Source: Bacteroidota bacterium
GTDB taxonomy: Bacteria; Bacteroidota; Bacteroidia; NORP154
Length of the DNA: 23,382 bases
Assembly (NCBI GenBank): GCA_002401055.1
Contig: NVRZ01000030.1
Span: forward strand, 1 to 23,382
Direction: 5' to 3'
The translations under genes were made by a program, and so were the position numbers. Below are positions 1 through 6,871 of this stretch, piece by piece; the stretch's first letter is position 1; every line of letters begins with the position of its first letter. The notes beneath the pieces were generated by a model. It saw nothing but the letters and a program-made list of their open reading frames with translations. It searched no databases and was not told where the DNA came from.

Positions 1-81
1 TGAAGGTTCTGACATGTCAATATCATTTTCATTGGATGCTTCAACAGCAGGTGCAATTTCATTTTCACTAGTTTGTTGCAT
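1..81 (-). CDS. N-terminal fragment of an unidentified acidic protein (runs off the window)
   Basis: Reading leftward from an ATG at 81 there are 27 codons without a stop, continuing past position 1. The visible residues begin MQQTSENEIAPAVEAS and are rich in Glu, Asp and Asn, with no signal peptide or membrane segment. Such acidic low-complexity starts are common in cytoplasmic Bacteroidota proteins, but nothing here identifies a family. The gene would be divergent from the metal-efflux cluster, sharing the intergenic stretch 82-262. The sequence before the ATG is A/T-rich without a clear Shine-Dalgarno, as usual in this phylum. With so few codons, the open frame could be chance. Confidence 0.45.
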   Translation of the reverse strand, partial: MQQTSENEIAPAVEASNENDIDMSEPS

Positions 82-182
82 TATTTCAAAATTTCTCAAC
101 TGGATTAACAATAAAACCAATCAATTGACGTTTTGTTATCCAAATGCTTGTCACAATTAATCTGCATTTCGCCCCTTAAAAA

Positions 183-213
183 TGTGATGGATTTACGGGG
201 TCATCAGATCACA
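183..213. repeat. Imperfect inverted repeat in the divergent intergenic region
   Basis: TGTGAT at 183-188 is mirrored by ATCACA at 208-213 with a 19-base spacer. It lies about 40 bases before the -7 box of the efflux cluster, where a regulator could bind. The half-sites are short and the spacing is wider than a classical CRP site, so this may be chance. Apart from this and the -7 box at 249-256, I see no feature in 82-262. Confidence 0.2.
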
Positions 214-248
214 ACGATACCCTAACAATGTCAACTAAAATAAAGTTC

Positions 249-256
249 TATATTTG
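249..256 (+). promoter_or_regulatory. Bacteroidota-type -7 promoter box of the metal-efflux cluster
   Basis: TATATTTG matches the phylum's -7 consensus TAnnTTTG exactly. No good -33 TTG is present at the expected distance upstream, which may mean an activator is needed. Transcription would begin a few bases downstream, close to the GTG at 263, so the first message may have almost no leader. Confidence 0.5.
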
Positions 257-262
257 CGCATC

Positions 263-700
263 GTGAAAAACAAACTTAAAATACTTAGTTTAGTTCTGGT
301 TGGATTATATTCATTGGGGTTGCTGCATAATCTAGCTCCACACCAATATCTCGATGAATTAGGTGACAACGGCGTTCTTGTAAGCCATACACATGGTCAT
401 GAGCACCATAATCACGGAGCAAATGACAATAAGGACTGGGTTGATCTTTTGCTAACGATACTACATGATGTTTCACATCAGAATATAGGCGAAGACCATT
501 GTGAGAAATATATCGCGCAAGACTTTGCAAAAACTGATTCCAGACAAAAGATATTACTGGTCGCTTATACTTATGTGCTCCTCGAGGTAGTTAAACCGAG
601 TATAGATGTGCCTACATTTTCATTTGACCCGCCACCCCTGCTCGGGGAATTGGCATTTTCTTCTTCTGCCCCCTTAAGGGGACCCCCAACTGTTGCTTAG
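263..700 (+). CDS. Small exported His-rich protein heading the metal-efflux cluster
   Basis: A 145-residue protein with a basic start and a hydrophobic segment at about residues 7-22, so it is a signal peptide or membrane-anchored protein exposed to the periplasm. Residues 42-51 hold the His cluster SHTHGHEHHNHG, a plausible metal-binding patch. A DHC motif lies near residue 79, and the C-terminus has a PPP run and ends LRGPPTVA. Small His-rich proteins with such Pro-rich tails commonly accompany Bacteroidota metal efflux genes; a role as periplasmic metal buffer or sensor is inferred. I chose GTG 263 because the in-frame TTG at 254 overlaps the -7 box and would not be transcribed. It lies 94 bases before the outer-membrane factor on the same strand. 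No specific family name can be assigned with certainty. Confidence 0.7.
   Translation: MKNKLKILSLVLVGLYSLGLLHNLAPHQYLDELGDNGVLVSHTHGHEHHNHGANDNKDWVDLLLTILHDVSHQNIGEDHCEKYIAQDFAKTDSRQKILLVAYTYVLLEVVKPSIDVPTFSFDPPPLLGELAFSSSAPLRGPPTVA
670..681. repeat. Perfect 12-base palindrome CCCCTTAAGGGG
   Basis: It lies inside the last codons of the His-rich gene, encoding part of the PLRGPP tail. It could form a short GC-rich hairpin just before the terminator-like hairpin at 701-719, but codon choice for Pro and Gly alone could produce it. Confidence 0.3.
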
Positions 701-730
701 ACCAGTTTATTAAGCTGGTTTGTTTTGCGT
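701..730 (+). terminator. Terminator or attenuator hairpin between the His-rich gene and the efflux genes
   Basis: ACCAGTTT at 701-708 pairs with AAGCTGGT at 712-719 (eight pairs, one of them G-U) around a three-base loop. The following bases, TTTGTTTT, are T-rich. It begins directly after the stop codon at 698-700. No clear second promoter is seen before 795, so it may act as a partial terminator that makes the small protein more abundant than the pump. Confidence 0.45.
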
Positions 731-794
731 AATCTCCTCTAATTATAGGTGGTTGTCGTAGCTCAATGTTATTTATTAAGCAACAGTATATTCA

Positions 795-1973
795 ATGTAT
801 AAAATCATATTTGTCAGTGCCTTTCTGTTTTCAGTCACCCTTACGCTTGCGCAAGGGACGCTGGATAGTGTGCTAAACTCAATAGCTTCCAAAAACAAAA
901 CTCTTGCTTCATATTCTAAGCTTTCGGAAGCGAGGCAATTGGAATTCCGGACAGGACTTACGCCTTATAATCCGACTGTAGAATATGACTATTTGCTCGG
1001 AACTCCTTCCAATGCGGGTAATCAAACGGATATAATGGTAGTCCAATCATTCGATTTCCCTACAGCATATATTAAAAGAAAAAAAGTTGCAAACGGACAG
1101 GTATCCAGACTAGGTTTTGAAACATCGGTCAAAAGGCAAGCCATAATGATACAAGCGAAGATAGCTTGCATCAATATGATCTATCTCAACAAAATAATTG
1201 TACAACTGAAGATCAGGGTTGCCAATGCCAAAAGAGTTAATAAGGACCTTGAAACCAAGCTATTTAATGAGGAGATAAGTGCCATAGATGCAAACAAAGC
1301 TAAACTAGTACTCCTAAACAGTACGGTCACTTTGAAAATGCACGAAAGCACGCGTGAAGGGCTGCTCTTGCATCTAACTGAAATGAACGGCGGCGAGAGC
1401 ATTGGGTTTCGGGAAACCATTTACCCTGTTAAGCCTGCCGTACCATCCGTTGACTCACTGGAAATTTCAATTGAAGAAAATGACCCCCTGCTCAAAATAC
1501 ATGAGCAAGATATTGCTATAAGTGAGTTGCAAATCGGGCTAATGAAGGCGTTGGCCCTGCCAAAAATGGAAGCTGGATATCATTACCAATCAATTCTGGG
1601 CCAAACTTTTAATGGGCTTCATTTCGGAATAAGCATTCCTTTATGGGAGAATAAGAATAGTGTAAAGCAAAGCAAGGCATATTCACTTTATGCTCAGGCA
1701 GAGCTAATTGAGCATAAAAACGATCACAAGTACGAGATAAAAGAGCTTTATGAAAGGTACAGATCTTTGGAGGCGAGCATAGCCGAATACGAAAACGTAT
1801 TACAGGGCCTTTCAAGCGAAGAATTGTTACAGAAATCTCTCGGGCTTGGACAGATCTCTTTCATCGAGTATGCGCTGGAAATAGACTATTACTACCGCGC
1901 TCTTGACCAATATTTTCATTTAGAAAAAGAACTTCACCTAACCCTTGCAAAACTCTATAAACACCAACTCTAA
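795..1973 (+). CDS. Outer-membrane efflux protein, TolC/CzcC family
   Basis: A 392-residue protein with a classical signal peptide (hydrophobic to about residue 18, then LAQG). The mature part is rich in long amphipathic helices (for example around residues 45-60, 135-190 and 290-350), as in TolC-type channels that form the outer-membrane exit duct of tripartite pumps. The length is in the usual 390-450 range. It is followed after 11 bases by a His-rich lipoprotein, then the adaptor and RND pump, giving the classical C-B-A order of heavy-metal efflux operons. The role, passing metal ions from the adaptor-pump complex out of the cell, is inferred from family and neighbours. The sequence gives no metal specificity. 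Assignment to the outer-membrane factor family is secure from length, signal, helical pattern and context; a precise czcC or cusC symbol is not justified. Confidence 0.85.
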   Translation: MYKIIFVSAFLFSVTLTLAQGTLDSVLNSIASKNKTLASYSKLSEARQLEFRTGLTPYNPTVEYDYLLGTPSNAGNQTDIMVVQSFDFPTAYIKRKKVANGQVSRLGFETSVKRQAIMIQAKIACINMIYLNKIIVQLKIRVANAKRVNKDLETKLFNEEISAIDANKAKLVLLNSTVTLKMHESTREGLLLHLTEMNGGESIGFRETIYPVKPAVPSVDSLEISIEENDPLLKIHEQDIAISELQIGLMKALALPKMEAGYHYQSILGQTFNGLHFGISIPLWENKNSVKQSKAYSLYAQAELIEHKNDHKYEIKELYERYRSLEASIAEYENVLQGLSSEELLQKSLGLGQISFIEYALEIDYYYRALDQYFHLEKELHLTLAKLYKHQL

Positions 1974-1984
1974 AACAAAAAACA

Positions 1985-2242
1985 ATGAAGAAAATAACGG
2001 TTATACTATTTGTAAGCACGCTTTATCTAGCATCATGTAATAGCTCTGATGAGGAGCACGGTCATGAACACAATGTCGATGGCACACATGCTACGTCAGA
2101 TGACGAACATGCACATGGCGAAGACAGCCATGATCACCGTGAAAAACATGAACAAGAGGATTTTGTGGTCGGCGAAGACAGTACGACTAGCAAGCAAAAA
2201 CATTCACATGAAGAAGGACATGGACATAACCATGACCATTAA
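1985..2242 (+). CDS. Tiny His-rich periplasmic lipoprotein
   Basis: An 85-residue protein with a lipoprotein signal peptide ending LASC, so Cys18 should be acylated. The rest is almost wholly His, Glu, Asp, Ser and Gly, with HGHEH, HAHGEDSHDH and a terminal HGHNHDH, and contains no fold-forming hydrophobic core. It is probably an unstructured metal sponge or carrier that hands ions to the adaptor. It sits 11 bases after the outer-membrane factor and 18 before the adaptor, clearly in the same operon. The neighbouring adaptor shows the same lipobox plus GHGHAHEEE start, so this gene may have arisen by duplication of the adaptor's 5' end; that is inference. The metal bound cannot be told from sequence. 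Translation probably begins at the ATG at 1985, with the A-rich AACAAAAAACA upstream. Confidence 0.75.
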   Translation: MKKITVILFVSTLYLASCNSSDEEHGHEHNVDGTHATSDDEHAHGEDSHDHREKHEQEDFVVGEDSTTSKQKHSHEEGHGHNHDH

Positions 2243-2260
2243 TTAATAAGAACATAAATC

Positions 2261-3757
2261 ATGAATAAATTAATAATTTCTATAGGCGCACTATTATTTC
2301 TGCTCTCCTCTTGCGGAAGCGATGACAAAGGGCACGGACATGCACACGAAGAAGAAGTTGCATTGAGCTACACTGTTTGGACAGACAAGACAGAACTCTT
2401 TGTAGAGTTTAAACCCTTGGTTGTTGGACGGCTGACCTCTTTCGCCGCACACTTTTCGGATATGAACTCTTTTAGGGCGCTTACTGAAGGCAAGCTGACC
2501 GTAAGTTTAGTAAAGAGCAATAATGGAATCCGAAATACCGTGAACGAGCCGACGCAACCTGGGATTTTCAGGCCGGTTATTGAGCCTAAGAAAGCAGGAA
2601 TCTATGAACTCTGGTTTGAAATTGAAACGGCAGAATATATCGACAAAATAGTCCTTAAGAACATAGAGGTGTACGCTGACGTTCATGCCGCTATGGACGC
2701 AAATCCACCAAGTGAGGAAGATGGAAATATTATCAGCTTTCTAAAGGAACAAGCATGGAAGATCGATTGGGCCATTGCACCGGTTCGGCAAGATACTGTA
2801 TATGAAATCATTAAAGCCGGGGGAGAAATTCTGCCTTCACGGGGAGATGAAAAAGTCGTTTCTGCTACAGCAAATGGCATCTTAATTTTCAATTTGAACA
2901 ACACCTTTATAGGAAATGCGGTAAAGAAGGGATCGCTACTATTTACAATAGGCGGTGGCGGCATGGCTGATAACAATATAGAAACGGAATTTAAACAGGC
3001 CAAGGCCGAATATGATAAAGCCAGAGCGGTTCTTGAGCGCAAGGACAAGTTATATGAAGCAAAAGCTATAGCAAAAGCTGATTTTGAAGAAGCTACGCTG
3101 GCCTTCAAACTTGCGGAGAGCGCCTACCAAAGCATTGCTTTCAATTACGGAAGCCAGGGCAAGCAGATTAAAACCAGTTCTGAGGGCTTTTTGAAAAACA
3201 TATATGTGAAGGAGGGGCAGTATGTGCAAATTGGAGATGCCCTGGCAGTAGTAGCCCAAAACAAAAGGCTAACTTTGCAGGCTGATGTGCCTCAAAGCTA
3301 TTATGCAAAATTACAGCATGTCATTTCGGCTAACTTCAAAACTGCAGACACAGAAGCAAGTTACTCTATTGCTGATTTTAACGGCAAGCTCCTTTCCTAC
3401 GGGAAGAGCGTAAGCACGACCGAGCCGTTTATTCCCGTACAATTCGAGATAGACAATCTTGGGGAAATATTACCCGGGTCCTTTATAGAGGTGTTCATTA
3501 AGACTCAAACAAAAGGTGTTTCCCTGGTAATTCCAATTGAGGCTTTATTAGAGGATTATGGCAACTTCTCGGTTTTTGTGCAAACGGAAGGAGAGAGCTT
3601 TGTGAAACGAGACATCCGGGTAGGAGTAAGTGATGGTGAATTTATTGAAATTCTTTCTGGAGTTAGTGAAGGAGAAATGGTAGTAACCAAGGGAGCATAC
3701 CAAGTTAGAATGGCAAGCATGTCGTCGAATGTTCCTGCTCATGGACATGCGCATTAG
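2261..3757 (+). CDS. Periplasmic adaptor (membrane fusion) lipoprotein, CzcB type
   Basis: A 498-residue protein with lipobox LSSC (Cys18), then a His-rich GHGHAHEEE stretch. Residues 33-140 form an extra beta-rich domain absent from minimal adaptors. The membrane-fusion core follows: a lipoyl-like half near residues 185-235 (VVSATANGILIF ... GSLLFTIGGGG), a helical hairpin at about 242-290 (EFKQAKAEYDKARAVLERKD), the second lipoyl half with GFLKNIYVKEGQYVQIGD at about 308-325, then beta-barrel and membrane-proximal domains ending in VVTKGAYQVRMASM. The C-terminus carries a second His patch, AHGHAH. The role is to bridge the RND pump and the outer-membrane factor and pass metal to the pump. 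It overlaps nothing and is 8 bases before the pump gene. Family assignment is firm; metal specificity is unknown. Confidence 0.88.
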   Translation: MNKLIISIGALLFLLSSCGSDDKGHGHAHEEEVALSYTVWTDKTELFVEFKPLVVGRLTSFAAHFSDMNSFRALTEGKLTVSLVKSNNGIRNTVNEPTQPGIFRPVIEPKKAGIYELWFEIETAEYIDKIVLKNIEVYADVHAAMDANPPSEEDGNIISFLKEQAWKIDWAIAPVRQDTVYEIIKAGGEILPSRGDEKVVSATANGILIFNLNNTFIGNAVKKGSLLFTIGGGGMADNNIETEFKQAKAEYDKARAVLERKDKLYEAKAIAKADFEEATLAFKLAESAYQSIAFNYGSQGKQIKTSSEGFLKNIYVKEGQYVQIGDALAVVAQNKRLTLQADVPQSYYAKLQHVISANFKTADTEASYSIADFNGKLLSYGKSVSTTEPFIPVQFEIDNLGEILPGSFIEVFIKTQTKGVSLVIPIEALLEDYGNFSVFVQTEGESFVKRDIRVGVSDGEFIEILSGVSEGEMVVTKGAYQVRMASMSSNVPAHGHAH

Positions 3758-3765
3758 AAGAAATT

Positions 3766-6700
3766 ATGTTAAACAAGATAATTGACATATCGTTAAAGAA
3801 TAGATTATTAGTACTGCTCGCGGCTGTGGGATTAATGGCGGGCGGTGCGGCAGTTGTAAACAAAATGGACGTGGATGTATTTCCCGACCTGACAGCGCCT
3901 ACGGTAACCGTGCTCACCGAGGCTCACGGTATGGAAGCCGAAGAGGTAGAGCGGCTGGTTACTTTCCAAGTGGAAACAGGATTGAATGGCTCACCTAACG
4001 TGAGAAGAATACGCTCCTCATCGGCTGCGGGAATATCCATTGTTTGGGTAGAATTTGAATGGGGCACGGATATTTTTAGGGCTCGACAGATTGTAAGTGA
4101 AAAGCTCCCCGCCGTCCTGCAAAAACTTCCAAAGGGTGTAGGCGAACCAGCATTGGCCCCAATATCCTCCATCATGGGAGAAATAATGTTACTGGCCATT
4201 ACATCTGACAGTATTGGTCCGATGGAATTGCGAACGATTGCCGATTGGGAGATTCTACCAAGAATGAAAGCGATACAGGGTGTTGCAAACGTAATTGTGA
4301 TTGGCGGCGAATTCAAGCAATATCAAATTCTCGCTTCTCCCAAAAAGATGGAATATTACGGGGTGAGCCTCAATCAACTGCTCAATGCGACCGAAGCTTC
4401 CAATGAAAATGCCACGGGAGGATTCTACACAGAATATGGTAATCAATATGTAATAAAGGGAGAAGGCAGAGTATACAAGCTAGAAGATATTGCCAATTCA
4501 TTTGTTAAGATGGTAGATGGGAAACCTGTGAGAATAGGAGACGTAGCGGAGGTGAGAATTGGCGCATCAGACAAAATTGGAGACGGCTCCATGAATACCT
4601 CTCCCGCGGTGATAATGACCCTCACCAAGCAGCCGGGAACCAATACCCTGCAGCTTACGGAAGAAATTGACAATGCTATTACCGAGCTTAAAACAAGTTT
4701 ACCTGAAGGGATTGAGGTTAACAGCCGCATATTCAGGCAATCTGACTTTATCCAAACCTCTATTGACAATCTAAAAACCACTTTGCTAGAAGGTGCCTTT
4801 TTTGTTGTTGTAGTGCTGTTTCTTTTTCTGATGAACTGGCGTACCACAATTATTTCATTGCTGGCAATACCTCTTTCACTGCTTGTTTCAATTATCGTAC
4901 TTGATTTATTGGGTTACAGTATAAACACCATGAGCCTGGGTGGAATGGCGATCGCTATAGGCGCCCTTGTGGATGATGCAATTATAGATGTGGAGAATGT
5001 ATTTAAACGATTGCGTCAAAACGCCACGCTGGAAAAAGACAAGCAAAGATCCGTTCTGCTTGTAGTGTTTGAGGGGTCTAAGGAGGTGAGAAGCTCAATA
5101 ATCATCGCCACGCTAATCATTATTGTATCGTTTATTCCGTTATTCTTTTTAAGCGGAATGGAGGGGCGCCTGCTACAGCCGCTGGGTATTGCATTCATTA
5201 CTTCTATATTGACTTCATTATTTGTCGCGGTAACTGTAACGCCAGTTCTATGCAGCTATCTACTTTCATCTGAGAAGCTGTTACTCAAACAAGCCAAGGG
5301 CACATTTACCGAGCGGCTGCTTCAAGGCAGGTATCGGATCATGCTCGAAAAAATTATTCGATATCCTAAATCAACTATTGGAGTTTCCGTGCTCGGGTTT
5401 GCAATAAGCATGGTTTTGTTTTTTGACTTGGGTAGAAGTTTCTTGCCAGAATTTAATGAAGGGTCCTTGGTAATAAGCGAGGTTGGCCCACCGGGGATGT
5501 CACTGGAAGAAAGCAATAAAGTTGGGAAATTAACGGAAAAAATACTGCTGTCATTTGAAGAAATATCGGTTGTTACCCGAAGAACAGGGCGTGCAGAACG
5601 GGATGAGCATGCTCAAGGTGTTCACGCTTCTGAAATTGATGTACCGTTCGCATTAAATGAAAGATCTAAAGAGGAGTTTCTTGCAGAAGTGCGAGAAAAG
5701 TTAAGCATTGTACCAGGGGTAAACATTACCATTGGCCAGCCGATCGCGCACCGCATTGACCACATGCTTTCTGGCACGCGCGCCAATATTGCCATTAAGC
5801 TTTTCGGACCCGACCTAGCCAAGATGTTTAGCCTGGGTAATAACATCAAACGAAATATTGAAGGCATCAGAGGATTGGTTGATGTTGCGGTTGAACAACA
5901 AATAGAAGTTCCACAGATAAAAATTACGCCCAAGCGAGAAATGCTCGCTAGGTACGGGTTAACAGTAGCTGATTTCACTGAATTTGTAGATGCGGCATTC
6001 GCTGGCGAAGAGGTTTCGCAAGTATATGAAGGGCAGCGAAGTTTTGACATGGTGGTTCGATTTAATGAAGAAAACAGGGGAAGTATAGATAAGATGAATG
6101 CAGCATTAATTGATCTGCCCAATGGAAGCAAGATCCCGCTGGAACAAGTGGCGCTGATTCAATCTAGCAGCAGCCCAAATACAATTAACAGAGAAAACGT
6201 GCAGCGTAAAGTGGTTATATCCGCCAATGTAAGCGAAAGAGATTTGAGAGGCGTTGTGGAAGAAATACAAGAAGTAATTGGCGCTAACGTTTCTCTTCCT
6301 GAAGGCTACCGCATAGAGTATGGTGGCCAATTTGAAAGCGAGGAGCGAGCCTCAACGCTGCTGATGTGGGCTTCACTAGTGGCGGTACTGCTGATCTTCG
6401 TATTGTTGTACTATGAACTCAAAGACGCCAGGCTGGCTGGGATCGTCTTGCTCAATTTGCCTTTGGCGCTTATCGGCGGTGTACTTATTGTTTACTTCAC
6501 CTCAGGGGTTATTTCCATTGCCTCGACCATCGGGTTTATCAGCTTGTTTGGAATCGCCACAAGAAATGGTATTCTGCTTATTTCAAGATATAAAGCGTTG
6601 GAAATCGAAGGCGTAAGTGGCTTATCAACGATAATTGAGGGATCTATAGATCGCCTGAACCCAATTTTAATGACTGCCTTGACCACAGCACTGGCCTTAA

Positions 6701-6843
6701 TTCCGCTGGCTTTGAAGGGTGGTGAATCCGGTAACGAAATTCAAAGTCCTATGGCCGTTGTGATTCTGGGAGGCCTGCTAACGGCAACCGTTCTCAACCT
6801 TTTTGTGATTCCCTGCGTGTATCTTTTGGGAAGGAACAAGTAA
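3766..6843 (+). CDS. RND metal/cation efflux pump, CzcA/CusA-like
   Basis: A 1025-residue inner-membrane pump of normal RND length. After a first membrane helix (about residues 13-30) comes the periplasmic start DVFPDLTAPTVTV, then helices 2-6 at about 340-500, a second helix start near 535-555, a second periplasmic loop, and helices 8-12 at about 865-1020. The helix-4 stretch at 394-411 reads GALVDDAIIDVEN (Asp403, Asp404, Glu410), placing two adjacent acidic residues where canonical heavy-metal pumps have DFGxxxDGA. The loop GRAERDEHAQGVH (608-620) and IAHRIDHMLSGTRANI resemble heavy-metal members. It should use proton influx to export metal through the adaptor and outer-membrane factor encoded upstream. 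Its stop lies 28 bases from the stop of the convergent surface protein gene. Family placement is firm; the substrate is inferred from the His-rich neighbours. Confidence 0.88.
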   Translation: MLNKIIDISLKNRLLVLLAAVGLMAGGAAVVNKMDVDVFPDLTAPTVTVLTEAHGMEAEEVERLVTFQVETGLNGSPNVRRIRSSSAAGISIVWVEFEWGTDIFRARQIVSEKLPAVLQKLPKGVGEPALAPISSIMGEIMLLAITSDSIGPMELRTIADWEILPRMKAIQGVANVIVIGGEFKQYQILASPKKMEYYGVSLNQLLNATEASNENATGGFYTEYGNQYVIKGEGRVYKLEDIANSFVKMVDGKPVRIGDVAEVRIGASDKIGDGSMNTSPAVIMTLTKQPGTNTLQLTEEIDNAITELKTSLPEGIEVNSRIFRQSDFIQTSIDNLKTTLLEGAFFVVVVLFLFLMNWRTTIISLLAIPLSLLVSIIVLDLLGYSINTMSLGGMAIAIGALVDDAIIDVENVFKRLRQNATLEKDKQRSVLLVVFEGSKEVRSSIIIATLIIIVSFIPLFFLSGMEGRLLQPLGIAFITSILTSLFVAVTVTPVLCSYLLSSEKLLLKQAKGTFTERLLQGRYRIMLEKIIRYPKSTIGVSVLGFAISMVLFFDLGRSFLPEFNEGSLVISEVGPPGMSLEESNKVGKLTEKILLSFEEISVVTRRTGRAERDEHAQGVHASEIDVPFALNERSKEEFLAEVREKLSIVPGVNITIGQPIAHRIDHMLSGTRANIAIKLFGPDLAKMFSLGNNIKRNIEGIRGLVDVAVEQQIEVPQIKITPKREMLARYGLTVADFTEFVDAAFAGEEVSQVYEGQRSFDMVVRFNEENRGSIDKMNAALIDLPNGSKIPLEQVALIQSSSSPNTINRENVQRKVVISANVSERDLRGVVEEIQEVIGANVSLPEGYRIEYGGQFESEERASTLLMWASLVAVLLIFVLLYYELKDARLAGIVLLNLPLALIGGVLIVYFTSGVISIASTIGFISLFGIATRNGILLISRYKALEIEGVSGLSTIIEGSIDRLNPILMTALTTALALIPLALKGGESGNEIQSPMAVVILGGLLTATVLNLFVIPCVYLLGRNK

Positions 6844-6871
6844 AGATACTCTGGTAAGTTTCTTTGCCTTT

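Noticed and set aside
183..213. Possible CRP-type operator in the divergent region
   Set aside because: The half-sites resemble TGTGA-TCACA, but the 19-base spacer is far from the six bases of that site. Kept only as a weak inverted repeat.
2049..2246. Met-rich open frame (65 codons) overlapping the His-rich lipoprotein gene
   Set aside because: It is the shifted reading of repeated CATG and CATGA strings in the His-rich gene. It has no signal peptide or RBS of its own.
2683..3108. 141-codon minus-strand open frame inside the adaptor gene
   Set aside because: Antisense shadow of a real gene; the Ala and Ser richness mirrors the helical hairpin coding sequence.
5622..6131. 169-codon minus-strand open frame inside the RND pump gene
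   Set aside because: It is antisense to a well-conserved coding region and has no recognisable domain; codon pattern follows the pump gene.
6844..6871. Bidirectional terminator between the convergent pump and propeller genes
   Set aside because: The 28 bases between the two stops contain no inverted repeat able to form a stable stem.
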